DNA of 64,000 nucleotides from Varroa destructor. Its lineage: Eukaryota > Arthropoda > Arachnida > Mesostigmata > Varroidae. Each line of letters starts with the position of its first letter. The first letter of the stretch is position 1. Location: the NCBI RefSeq assembly GCF_002443255.2, contig NW_019211457.1, positions 44,477,119-44,541,118 on the forward strand, read 5' to 3'. Both the position numbers and the translations under genes were made by a program. Below, in pieces: positions 37,962-50,102 of the stretch. The notes under the pieces are model-generated. The model searched no databases. It worked only from the letters and a program-made list of their open reading frames with translations, and was not told where the DNA came from.

Positions 37962-40154
37962 CTCAACGTTCGGGTTCGTTGTGTGTCGGATGGCTTAATT
38001 ACTGCCTGGGTTCGATCAGTTTGGTGCACAAACGTACAAAACATTACCATTGAAGCTCTTACATAAAAAGCATTGCAAAATTTATGTACAGCCTATGCGA
38101 AGCGTACGCATGACAAAATGCTAGATATATGCGAGACGACTACGTGTCCGTATAATCCACCCCGTCCTTTTCACTCGACATCGCCCATATCGTCAGTGAT
38201 GTCGTATCAGACGTCCGCATCCGTCGTACAAAATCAATACATTAGCGAAATGTATATCTGTATATGGTTGTTGACAGGTCAAAGCAGCTACTATCTATTG
38301 GTACAAGTTGAATACTGCTAACAGGAGCGCACCAATTTCATTTATCAGCGGATATAGCCAACATCAATCTGGCCGAAACCGTACAAATAAAGAAACTACG
38401 TAAGCGATCGAGTAACTATAGGACGTTTTCCCTTGTCTCATGCATCGGTTTCCCGTTTATCCTGCTCGATCTGAGACGGCGCGCACTGTCCGTTTCAGGC
38501 TAAATGACTGTGACGCCGCGACGGATCGAATCAATGTTCAGATATTCAAAGGGCAGCTGCGAAACTATCGGGCGCTTGTGGATTAAATTCGGTTTATTTT
38601 TATTTATTATATACAGTAATTGTAATAGTTAACGTTGACGGCACCTCGTTTCATTTAGTGAGCATATAGGGAACCCAGGTACCGGGAACAAACAGAGAGA
38701 CGCAACTGTGCTAGTTAAGTGAGGTAACTTAATCTGTTACAAAGTGTATTTGAGTTAACTCCTCGCAATAAATTGTTGCTCGATTGTTGTGTATTTTCAA
38801 AGTAACGTTAAGGAAAAGACATGTGCTTATCAATTTTTATGGAATTCGGAGAGCGTGCACTTATAGCTGATAAGACGCATGCATACATACACATACATAG
38901 ACCTGGCTATAGATAAGTTTCTATCTGTGCCAAATAGTGGGTTTGTTTACAAAGAAATACATTGTTCGTTCATGTCGCGCCATTTAGTCGCCTATTGTAT
39001 CAACAAGGGGTCGTGCACAAAATACGAGAAAAATTAGCATGTAAAGGTATATAATCACTGACACCTAACAGCACATATGGGAAAAGGTTACGACTACCCT
39101 GTTCTATTCAACTCTACCGACAGATGTGAGTTTGTAATGTTTTTTTTTTTTATTTTTTTCACTTCCCAGCCCAGTACGAAATATGAAACGAAACCCAAGC
39201 ATTGCTATGAACCGTCAAGTAATCACATCGCTGAGTCCTTGAATAAAAACAATTTTCCCCCTCTTAGCGTATCGCCATTTCACCCCTATTGCGACCATTA
39301 GTTGATTGGTCGAACGTTGGTTAGTATAGTCGACGAGCCCTCTATTGCCTCCCACGAAGTTACAGACCCGGCCAACAGAGGCAGCAGCAGCTTACTGTTG
39401 GACCTCAAGGATTTCACAGGGTGAAGCTTTCTCGCCACAAACTGGCATTGAAAACGACATCGTGCTGTTGGCGAATACGGGCCGCTGCCGTGAAACCGGT
39501 CACGGTGCTTGGGGTTTAACTGCCATTGCTATCTATGGTAGGGGTTTGAAATTTTGACACAGACCGCATCGTGTAAGTAATGGCGGGTGGCATCCGAGAG
39601 TTTAGTGGAATAGTTTCTGCTGCCAAAAATACTCTGAGGCAGTGCAAGACAATGTGTGTCTTTTCCAAGTATTGATTTGTCGGCGGATACGGCACCAGCG
39701 GAGCACCGCGGACGTAGCTACTTCGATCGCTACCATATCATAATACGCTCCCTACTCAAAGCTCACTGATGGGTCAGTGGCGAACTCCGCGCTCCGCGTC
39801 ATAGGCTAGTTTCGTTGCGGAAAAGCATGCTGGCTACCTATTTTACAATTAAGTAGGCGAATTTGTCTGACGCAAAGCAGATTACCTATGTCGAATGATA
39901 CATCGAAAATGTGTGAAACAGAATAGACTCGTGGATTGAGCTGAAGGGCTTAAAGATATTATACAGACCCAAACGTTTGGGTCATCTTGTCGTCGATAGA
40001 AAAGTCCAGCGCAGCTTTTGCGCCAGTGACCAGATAAAAACACCGTTATTTGAACGTGGGTTAATAGACAAATGGTACGGTTTGATTGGCGTGTTCCTCA
40101 TTTCAGGTTCTGGAAGTAACAATGAATTGAAGAGCAACAAAGACTGACGTATAT

Positions 40155-40203
40155 AGAACCTGCACTCGATGGAAATATGGAATTTCCATCGAGTGCAGGT
40201 TCT
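40155..40203. repeat. hairpin: 22-base perfect inverted repeat, 5-base loop
   Basis: The left arm 40155-40176 (agaacctgcactcgatgg...) and right arm 40182-40203 are exact reverse complements across the spacer atgga. A 22-base perfect stem with such a small loop is far beyond chance for this window. It is too short for a typical microRNA precursor but could be a foldback relic or an assembly/replication inversion artefact. Confidence 0.9.
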
Positions 40204-40694
40204 CGTGTTCTAATCTGTACTGCTGTGGAATTGCCGGTTTACGACTGGCAGATGATAAGAAGCCAAAATGTGCATAAATTCGATCATTGTGTCTATAACA
40301 GTTTACTCTATTAGTGCTAAGCTACATATTTCTACTTACTCCATTGTATGTCAGCACTCAGCTTTCTTTAAGAAGAAAAATATTTCCTCAAGACGTCTCA
40401 ACTGAAGTTTCTTTACGAGGCTAACAGATATTTGTGCACTCGACTGACAAATTGCCGCTTAGCGGCATGCTAAAACTTTTCCTCTACGTTAGTGCAATAT
40501 AAGACACAGGCTAAACTCAGCAACCTTCTAAAGCACTTGCTTTATACCTGAACGAAGGCTGGGAAGGTCACTTTGTTTAGCGAAAACGTCTGTCTATGGG
40601 GCAGCAGTGAATTGTTACCTGATGGTCTTCGAAAACCATCCTTCATTTGGTTGCTTGAACCTCGGCCTAAGATATCGATATTCTCTGCTCCTAC

Positions 40695-40754
40695 GTATTT
40701 ATAATAATTTACAGTAGTGAGATGCGGCTCACTACTGTAAAGTATTATAAATAC
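40695..40754. repeat. hairpin: 27-base inverted repeat, one mismatch, 6-base loop
   Basis: Arms 40695-40721 and 40728-40754 pair with one A-G mismatch (40707 against 40742) around the loop atgcgg. The stem runs from an AU-rich base (gtatttataataa) to a GC-richer tip (cagtagtgag). The size and shape (60 bases, one internal mismatch) resemble a compact microRNA-like precursor, but no known microRNA seed is recognised. It lies about 500 bases from the hairpin at 40155-40203. Confidence 0.9.
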
Positions 40755-43700
40755 ATACAAGGACAGATAGTTCTCTCCTAGCTTTTCACCTGGTACCTTT
40801 TTTAGACTTAACTTTCCATTTTATCGCGCGATATTTTGCTGCTAAAATTTTATGAGAAAAAAAGAAAGAGTGCGCGAAAAATTCAAAATCATACATATTC
40901 ATCTCCTCGATAACTGTCCAGTGAATATCATCTAGTTACGTTCACAACTCTTTTACGGCCAGATACAGTTCCATTTTCCTAAAACTTCTCGTCATTTCTT
41001 CCGTGAATTGAGCTCCCTTTTCAAACTTTTACTGGACGTCTTAACTGGTGTCGCGCATTTCTACGCGCGGCAAAAGCCACGTTAGCTGTAGCAGTGCTAT
41101 GTTGATGTGCCGCACCAGATTGTGCCATGCGTCTGTAAGATTTCCACTTTAACCGTGGCCGCCTGCTACGACCGCTCCAATCGCAATCGGCGGCGACACT
41201 CCTTTACCCACATGAACGACTCAGCGGCCACCAAGGCACAGAGTCCGATGCAGAGGTCATTGCCTCAACATCATCAGCAAGGACTGTCTGCCGTTGTTTG
41301 CCCTCGTCGCCGTATGGAAAGATTTGACCTCCTTAAATCTTGTTGCCGTCCCGCCCCAATGCTGTCACGTCACGACCCTGCTTATTCCCTAAGTCTGAAC
41401 TGTAAAAGTTCCCTGTCGACAACTGACTTCAGACAGTAGACGACCGACAAACGACACAGCACTGTCAAAGGCCGAGTAGTGGTAGACGCTTGGCCTGGGG
41501 TTGTGGGGCAACGTGCTACATGTGTACTGACCTTTCAAGTCTTCACGTACAGTAAAATATACTTGACCATTACACGCACAACGTTAACGAGAAGGATTTG
41601 TCGTGGGGTGGTGAGCTACGACGGCGCCTAGATTGATACCGTCTCTGCCAGCAGCTACTTATTCCACCGTTTTTACAAGACTAACGATACCAGAGCTGTT
41701 TAAGGAAATGGTATGATAACTTGAGCGGTGATGAATCAGGAACGAACTCTCGAGGCTACGAAAGCCAGCAATGTCGGCCGGCGAAGTGGTCGTATGCTGA
41801 GCTTGCGGAGAGAGAACGAAATCATGCAAAGAGAACAACTCATCCACGTATGAGATAAGCGTGCATGTGTGTCGGCCGTCGCGTGGCAGACGTCGCGGCC
41901 GAAGCGCTAAAAGCTTGCAATGGCCAGTGTCATGAATGAGTCTGTACAACTGGCGTCGATCATGTTTCCTGCACCGAATAAGGTGCTATCGAAGGACGCT
42001 AAAAGGTAGCCCTCTCTTGATTGGATGTCATTAAAATGGCGACAACGGTAAAGCAATATTGTGTGTGGCTGTTAAGGATACATAAGAAGCGCATATGAAC
42101 AAATATAGGAAAATCTGTTTTCTCCAGTGAGGAAGCGCCACGTCGTTCCAAAATTACTATAGAAAATTGTGGATTGCTTCCGGGCAAGGTTAAACCCATG
42201 CAAATTTTTATTTTACACCTGCGCATGTATACATACGGTTGACATATATTTAGCGCATCGTAATAGCAAACGTCGATCTAGATCCCTTGTGGGCGGTGTA
42301 CCTCAGTAATGAAGTATTATGCAATGTTTATGTATTACTCTATAGGTCCTAAGTAAATGAGAATAGCCGAAATGACAACCACTTGCAGACTGTGATAGCT
42401 TGTTGTTGTTGTTTGAGGTATTTAACTATGTCGTGCCGGCAGGCTACCTTTCAGCGAATAACTGATAAGGTTACGCAGAGAAAAACATTCCTCCTATGAC
42501 TTACTCAATCATATCCTCTGCTGATGGCCGCTGCAGGACATTTTTATTTTCTAATCACGGTTTCATGCGATTCTCCCACGAACTTCGCTATTCATTCTGA
42601 GAAGTAACGAATGTTTCAGCAAACTACCTACTAATACCGGCGTATTGCTTGACAGCCTTACGCTAGACTACAGGTGTGACTTCAGACTGCTTCCAATTAG
42701 AACTTAAGCCTCCTAATCTACAGAGAAGTTGGTTAAATTTAACATTATATTTTACTAAATTCTAAAAGATGAACTACGCAGCTTCCACTATGCCTTTTGT
42801 TTGCTACATCAGTATTTAGAATAGACTGATTGGAAATATACAATTACTTTGCTCATTGCGAGTTGTCGGGTCACAATATGCAGTCAAATTCGCTATTTGG
42901 CCAGAAAATTAGCTGGTCCTCAATCGAGCTTTCAAATAAGGCAGGATCATTACGCCAGCTTCTACTTGCCGATGTCCGTGCCATTCCCATGGGCTGCTGT
43001 TAGAGGCGATAAGCAAAGGAACGGTAACGGAATAGAAAGAAGGCAGATGCTAGGCGGTAGGGAGCTATGAGTAGACAAATTATCGTCACACGCCAGAAGA
43101 CTCGGGTAGCTCGCTGCCTGTGATAAAGACATTAAGTAAAAATAATTTCGTGTAGTTAAAATGACAAGAAAGGGCGGAAACTCGTATAAATCACAATGAA
43201 AACAAACAGCTTCGAAGGTGTTATTGTGTTTATCGATTTACCTCGTTTCTGATAATTGAGGCGATCATTTCGACTATAAAGTAACAACGAATAGGAGCAC
43301 AACGATTAAGCTTTCGCCTACTTCACGATGCCTTTGTGTCAACCTTAGTACATCACTATAACAAATAAGTAAAGACTGCGTAATCCTATCGGCAGCCTCG
43401 TACATACAGTATTCATATTACAAATCTCAACCTTGTAATCTATGGATGGCAGTAACTTCTTTTCGCGTTGTGTCAAGTAGGTTAAGTTTACACTGTTGTA
43501 GAATCCAGATGCCAAAAGACGCTCAAGGATATTAACAACATGAAGTAAATTAGAAGTTGTTTTTTTTTTCTTATATATTGAATACTCGAATTCGGTTCGC
43601 AGAAGGAAACACAATTTTTACTTGATAAACTCATGCTAACATATTCTGTTGGCTATTTGACGTGCGCCAGCTGTACTGGCCTGCGACTAGCATTAAGAGC

Positions 43701-44431
43701 GCTTCGTCAAGCGTACATACGTCTAATCCGGCCTTATACGTTATTGAATAACAAGGCCTGAATGCCAATTCTACCTAATAATACTATAGAAAACTGCTTT
43801 TGCTTACATGTATATACATGTGCAGTCTTGTCCTGTTTTGCCAAACTTCCCCACCTTCGTACGTATCTGGCATCTAGACCACTTGTGCATCGATGTGTAT
43901 ACACACAGCGAATGCCTATTTCGAAGCTAACAACTCTTTCTTTCGCACCTATGTCATCTTTCTTTGTTACGAGGCCCCTTTGTTCGACTCAAGGGGACAC
44001 GTCAAGTAACCGCTTCCAGCGTGTCACCTTACCTACCTATCAGGCACGGCATAAAAGGATCGACAAGGGTGGATGTGCTCAGCTGTAGCCACGCTGCAAT
44101 AGCAAACCACGTCTGTGTACTGACTAGCAAAAGAAGTTGTCACTGTTCAGGATGCTCGAGCCTTGGGTGCCCTGTGGTCAAGACGCATTGACCCGCTGCT
44201 TGTGGCCTGACTTGGCACTGTCCTTACTCCTTGGCGTCTTCTAAATGGCAGAAACATCTCGACAGCGTTAAGTTTGTGGCTCGCAGACGTCAGCGACGAT
44301 CATGTCCTGCTGGCCGCCATGCGTCTTTTTTTGTCTGCAACTGTCTTTTCGTTGTATAATGCCATAATAGAAGGATAGCACTACACGAGTAGCACTAGCA
44401 ATAGACACTTAGAGTAGCTTCTGCAGTTGTC

Positions 44432-44492
44432 ATGGCCGGCAGTGGGCGGACACATACACCTGTTAAGTTGAAGGCTCATGGTGGCAGCGGCG
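44432..44492 (+). CDS. candidate gene, exon 1 (start)
   Basis: ATGG in good start context (gttgtcATGG) opens 20 codons MAGSGRTHTPVKLKAHGGSG plus one base before the donor gtgagc. It lies at the downstream edge of a GC-richer stretch (about 43.9-44.5 kb). The alternative is a chance ATG in a 5' leader. Confidence 0.38.
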
Positions 44493-47041
44493 GTGAGCGC
44501 TGAGAAACTCGTAGACCAGGCCTACGAACTAAGGCCAGCACACGCAGTAAGGTGAAGTCTATTGACGCTGATAATTATCTGCAACAACACTCGAACGACG
44601 TTTAAATGATGGCTCGATGCTTGAATCCGCGAGGTCGTATTGACAAACATTTTCCACTGCCGCTGCAGAAGACTCTTGCCCATCAAATAATTGACGGTGC
44701 ATCGTGGTTACGCTAAGCGTAGAATGCTCATTTGCAAGTTACAGTGATGAATCCAGAAAAAAAAAACAGATAAATGAAAGCTGTTCCGGCAGATTGTCCA
44801 AAACTAGGCTCAGTGAGTTCGATAAATGAACGGTACGTATATATGGGGTAAAAGGGGGGTTGGAATGCTATTGATGCCAAACATATAACTGTGAAATAAG
44901 CGAAGAAATGAGATAGAAGAAATGCTCACGCTTTCCTTGCCGTCTAAGGCTTTTAATAAATATTTAGTAAACTGTTTTTTTGGTATGTTATATAGTTGAT
45001 AAAAGGCCATGGACTACAGACGACATTCATTGGGATAATCCTATGATTGTAGAAACCCGTAAAAGCCAGTTGAAAACGGCTGGCTTTCCAAACAAACCCA
45101 AATGTATTCAATCATTCCTGCAATCATTGGCGTTTGTTATTATTCTTATCTGCTATGAACCTTACATCCTATATCAATCTTGGGCCTTTGATTAGTACTC
45201 TATCGGTTAATAGTAAGTTAATTTTTGACGCGGCTCTACAATGAAGTCGCCTTAATTTGCCTAGAAGCATATCACTGTCTGTAGTATATCATATTGAAAG
45301 AAAGTTATTTTAGTCAACTTATTGTACTCACAAGTTGTTATTCCTGCCGATATGCATCAGTCGCAAACAACCCTATCTACAGCTTAAAACTAGTAGTAGC
45401 AATCACTGCCATAGGATCGAACTGCTACGGTATTTTGAATTAGCTCATTACAGCAGCAGGTCAATTGCTCCCAGAAAAAAAAAGACACATTTTGGACTAA
45501 TATTACTGTTTGAGCTCATCTATTTATGTATTTAATACATTTATGTTTATCATATTGTTCCCTCATTCGTGCCTTAGCAAGATGCCACATGGATGACACC
45601 GGAAAGTGTTCCATTTTTATGCTTTTTCTGCATATGCAAAGGTTTCTTGCATCTTTCGAAAGAGAAACGACGTCTTTTTTTTTATATAATCAACTCAAAG
45701 GTGTCGGTATAAACCGCTACCTATAATTCAGGTACTTGGAAGATTCGTTACAAGATGACAAAGATCGTTTCTCCAAGTATCCTCGATGAGACAAAATCGA
45801 AAATTGTTGTGACGTACAGAAATAGCAAAAATGTATAGCTCATAATACGAAATGCGAGCAAATTATTCTGGCCACATTTCGGTCTGCTACCGCGACGCAT
45901 TTCCGTCTCGGATATAGATCAACGTTGACGGAACGTACCGTGGACGTCGCAAAGCAGGAAATTCCACAACGTCAACGTAGACGCTGCGGAATTTCCTACC
46001 GTAATCTATAAGAATAATAATAATTTATTTAGCATTACCTATTTTAGAATGTACTGGACTTTAAATAACTTTTTACCGTTGTCACTCATGTTCAAACCGA
46101 CTAGCTCTCACTCAAGAAAAAAGTGTCCGTATTTGTTGCTTTGCAAATATGTCCGGGCGTTAACGACAGATGAGGTTAGCCAGCCGCTCGAACTTGACAT
46201 AGGTCGTAGTACTTCGAACTGGCAATTGGGTGCCTTGGAGTCAGCGGCCATCGCCCAGCTAGAAGACCCTGCTTTTCAAACCAATATGCACTTCGAAATC
46301 TGTGGCCCGGGGGGGCAAAACTCGTTGACACAGTGGCAATTGTGGAAATTCTATCAAAATATCTATGTAAGTATGCGCTAGTAGAATGTGGGCGGATCTG
46401 AGAATGTGCTTCGATGGTAGAGTTCAGACCTGATATAGGATGTAGATCACCTTTTTTTCGGCGGTATAAAGTACTCCCGTTCGTCGATAGATAAGTATTG
46501 CTTACTCAAGCTTTGTGCACTCACCCGAATTAACTAATCTAGAGCTTTTAAATTCTTTCATTGAAACAAACATTAGAAAAACCAATCTTCGATGGGTTTC
46601 ACGAGCGGAGAAGGGGGTTCATTTTCAGCACTACGGAATGCATTGATGCCCAATAAACTTAGAATCGGACATAGTTAAAGTAAAAATGCAGCTGCGTAGA
46701 AAATTGTTCAGACTGTTCCATCGGGTAAATAGTTTCAGAAAACCTAATATGAGTACCAAGCGATTGCGTACGTATGCTCTTACATGTTAGTCTTTCAGGC
46801 CCCTGACGTCAGAATACCGAGTGTTCCCTGTGCATCGCAGCGGGCAGATTATGAGGTCTCGACTTACGATGCCTTTTGTGCATCCTATTGTATGGGCACT
46901 AATGAATCATTAATTGCGACATCCAAATGCAAGCAGGTCCATGCAGCAAGTTTACTCTGTTCGTCCGCCATTTGTCCGCAGTGGAACACTGGATTTGTAG
47001 TAAACGCTCAAAAGGGAAGTACTGGCATATGTGACACTTAA
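44432..47041 (+). CDS. candidate three-exon gene, cysteine-rich C-terminus, family unknown
   Basis: The proposed exons are 44432-44492, 46170-46366 and 46799-47041. The first ends in phase 1 at a strong donor (GGCG|gtgagc). The second starts with the two bases that complete the codon, is open for 65 codons and ends at TAT|gtaagt. The third follows tgttagtctttcag, is in phase 0 and ends in TAA. The sum is a 166-residue protein. No signal peptide is visible. The last exon has eight cysteines (for example FCASYCMG and SSAICPQWNTG), vaguely like a thrombospondin type 1 spacing but not convincing. A GC-richer stretch and tataat (44355-44360) precede the ATG. Splice-site strength and phase agreement support a gene; homology does not. 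Confidence 0.35.
45922..45997. repeat. interleaved inverted repeats (pseudoknot-like arrangement)
   Basis: acgttgac (45922-45929) pairs with gtcaacgt (45971-45978), while aggaaattcc (45956-45965) pairs with ggaatttcct (45988-45997). The two stems interleave, as in a pseudoknot. The element lies in the proposed first intron of the candidate gene at 44432-47041. Confidence 0.7.
46170..46366 (+). CDS. candidate gene, exon 2
   Basis: The acceptor gcgttaacgacag lets two bases complete a GAT codon begun in exon 1. The exon then reads EVSQPLELDIGRSTSNWQLG ... WQLWKFYQNIY to a consensus donor gtaagtatg. The open frame also extends upstream of this acceptor, so the true acceptor could be earlier. Confidence 0.38.
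46799..47041 (+). CDS. candidate gene, terminal exon 3 (cysteine-rich)
   Basis: The exon follows a good pyrimidine tract and cag, is open in phase 0 for 80 codons and ends in TAA. Cysteines are clustered in YDAFCASYCMG, SKCKQ and LLCSSAICPQW, suggesting a small disulphide or metal-binding module. I do not recognise the fold. Confidence 0.35.
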   Translation, partial: APDVRIPSVPCASQRADYEVSTYDAFCASYCMGTNESLIATSKCKQVHAASLLCSSAICPQWNTGFVVNAQKGSTGICDT

Positions 47042-50000
47042 TTTGATCGACAATATGATAGTTACAAGTTTTCTAATTAGAGGTGTAACGTATTATTGAA
47101 GAAAAGCATATTTTCATAAAAGTCTATTTGAAGCATTTGCTGCCGATGAAGATGTGTCGCTAATCAATGCCAGCTCAAAAAGGACAACAGAAAGCAAAAT
47201 GTAACAGGAGGTGGTCGTGCGAGCGGATTTGCTATGTAAAAAGCTATTAATTAAACACTTGGTTGGGTTCGCAGAGCCGGACATCGTGACCTATGTATGA
47301 TGATGAGTTGCATTACCGATTTGCGTTCTCAGCAGTCTACTACGTAAGATTGTATACTGTCATATCGCCAGAAGCATGCCGATTATAGGTGGATGGCATA
47401 AGTCTTACCGCCAACAGATTGGTTCCCGCCTCCAACGTCAACTCAGCTTTAGGTCGAGATCTGAGCTACGTTGCCGACTAAGCCGGCCATCTGCCGATGT
47501 CTAATGGCGTCAGGCTTTACTTTGACGTCACTTTCATGGGCCGCCAGTGGGCTTCACTGTCGGACAGAGGGACATTACCATAAATATGTTAGGGATTAAA
47601 TATGGCCTCTGAGCCTCACATGTCTGGGATGCAGGTCAATAACATCGAATGACATCCCCTTGACACAGACTGAATGATTGACCCTCAAGTGGGTCTTGTG
47701 TGGAATCGCCTAAGTCAGACGAACTCTGCAAGTCCTTATAAGAGCACCACAGTGTAACGCTTAAAATATGACTAAACTCGATAGTCTCCAATTCGGTTCG
47801 TATACATATATACACCGCTATTCATAACCGAATGTGTACAAACGGTGTGTAACATTGTATCTGATCGGCTTGTTTCTTGTAAACAACTACACTGCTATTG
47901 GCACGGCTTCATTTGCTCATCAAAGCTATGTATCGACCCATTTTAATAGGCCGGAGTAAATTTCGCCTATAATATATTGGACAGATGGGCTTCATACTGC
48001 AGTACACAGTGCACAAACAAGAAAAGAAGAGTTTTTTTCGGATAATTATCCTACCCCAGTCGACTGAAGATTCGTGATGCAGACGCTGAAGCGCTCTGAC
48101 TCTAGTGCGCATGGACATTCAAAAATTGACCTAGAGTTAAGCTGGCAACAATTGCAGCAACTGTTATTTGTTCTATTGAGCTACTTGTCTAGCAGCTAAC
48201 CAAGTTACGCCTGAGCGGTGCCAACAACAAAAGTAGCGGACGTCAATTGTAGCAGCGTGGAAGTTCTATTTAACTTGGTGGAACACCGTTTGCAAAAACC
48301 TTCGCGTTTACGTACAACGCCATTTAGTATTGCTGTCCAAAGCGTTTCCTTTTGAACTTCCACAGAAAGGGACGCGTAATATACACAGCCGTCCCTTTTC
48401 CCCTCGTGTATTTGCTCGCGTCCGCTGAGTCTATTACGGACCATTTGCACTACTCTACGTCGTTCTCGTTTCTCCCATACTCCTTTTTGGTGTCTTACCT
48501 TATAGAACTGTGACTAGTGCGCGAATATAAATCAGCGTCACCGCCAGCGCATTACCAGTCGCAGCCATAGCTACTCTAGCTAGCATTAGCAGTATGCGAA
48601 TACGCTTAAAGAGCGTAGAACGTTAGCCTACGTATAATTAGAGTTCTAGCTTGTAGCTAAACTTGTACAGCGTTCTCCTGTTGTTATATAGCAGACGCCT
48701 GTTCGCCACCTCATCCAGGTCGTATCCGCTGTGCTGTTCCACCTCGTTTCTAACTGAGTTGACCGTATCAAACGTGGAGTTTATTCCACTGCTGTCATGT
48801 TCCCTGTAACCAGCTCAGATTGAGATGATCGGGGGAACTCGCCAGCCGGGTCTCCGGAGCATCGCTGCCTCCTGATACTCCATGAAGAAGGATGGGTGTA
48901 ACACCGCTTGCTGCCGCCGTCGCCAAAGAACATTGTTAATCTTTCTATTAGCATACAGTTCGCCTCTCTAGCTTGGTTTGTTGCTGGCTATCGGCGTTGT
49001 TGCTGTTCCGGTTCCTATTGCGTTTTCAGCAACAAGCGAGTTGGGAATCGAGATGTTTCAAATGGATTGTTTTAGCACGGTTCTGCCACATTGACATACG
49101 GCCATGGCACGGACGATTACCGACGATTCATAATAACACCGCAGGACAAAGTGTGACCATAATAGGGAGGCGGAGAGGAGGCTGATAGGAGAGGAAGTGG
49201 AGTGATGAAGCCTACCGAAAAAACATGACAACGACAGGGGCAGCCAAGAAAGGATCGGCATTAGAAAGACGGGCCGCCACAGGAAACTAATAGCAATAGA
49301 GCGGTTGAACATGTGGAAAATAGATCAACAAGAGGCAACCAATCAGCTCGCCTGCGTTGTTTGCGGTCTCTGTTGCCCTTCGCTGTTTCGTTTCCGCTTA
49401 TCAGTGCACGTAGCCTAGTTGTTTGCGACTGCCTATATGTATATTTCTGTACGTGGACGAGGTGAGACTTGAAAAAGAAGAAAAATCTAAGGCAGTCTGT
49501 GAATATGTTAAAAATCTTTGAAGTTTTTTCTAGGTTCGAGAGTAAGACAGTCAGATGCTGCTAGTCGATTCATTCCAGGTCAAACCAGGACGGACCGTTT
49601 TTTGTTAGATTGCTGAAACTCAACAAACGTGTCTGTTTTCCTTTCCTTTATGCAGCAAAGACAAAAATAGTTTCGGCGTCAGTTTGGCCCTGTGATCCAT
49701 TGGATACGAAAGCGCCCCTCGGTAGCACTATTTGGTAAACGGGCATGAAGCTAGTGAAGGAGAGATGTCCTACCGAACTGCAGCAGTGGTGAATGGTGTC
49801 ATCTTAGTCCAAGAGTTTAACAGTATACAGCTGTTGCAGCAATAGCAATTGAACCTGTTAATAGTATCGATGTTGACTGGCGTGCGTGTCTGCCTGATTT
49901 TAATGCCGCTGCAATTTCGCGACTGCGGAGGCTAGAAAACGCAAACCTAGTAGGCACACAAGTCCTATACAAGGCACACTAAAAACAACGACGCCAGCGA

Positions 50001-50085
50001 GCACTGCAGAGACATTCGTTGAAATAACATAGTTGTCGTTGTAGTGGTTATTTGAACAAGATCTAATGAATCTCCAAGCTCCTTT

Positions 50086-50102
50086 CTTCCTTCCTTCCTT
50101 CC
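50086..50102. repeat. (CTTC)n microsatellite
   Basis: Four tandem tetranucleotide copies. Confidence 0.85.

Larger units (their letters stand above)
25155..44340. other. non-coding or intronic stretch with repeats and hairpins
   Basis: About 19 kb in which no gene could be confirmed. It may include large introns of the gene that starts near 25.1 kb. Noted inside: a possible terminal exon at 27432-27635; GC-richer islands at about 28.0-29.3, 34.5, 39.3-39.8 and 41.1-41.5 kb; open frames of 98-123 codons at 32.1, 33.0 and 34.1 kb without family resemblance; (AT)n tracts at 36.56 and 37.93 kb; two strong hairpins near 40.2 and 40.7 kb. Confidence 0.4.

Noticed and set aside
46799..47041. Assignment of the cysteine-rich exon to thrombospondin type 1 repeats
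   Set aside because: The cysteine spacing is only loosely similar, the conserved tryptophans are missing, and there is no signal peptide in the proposed start exon.
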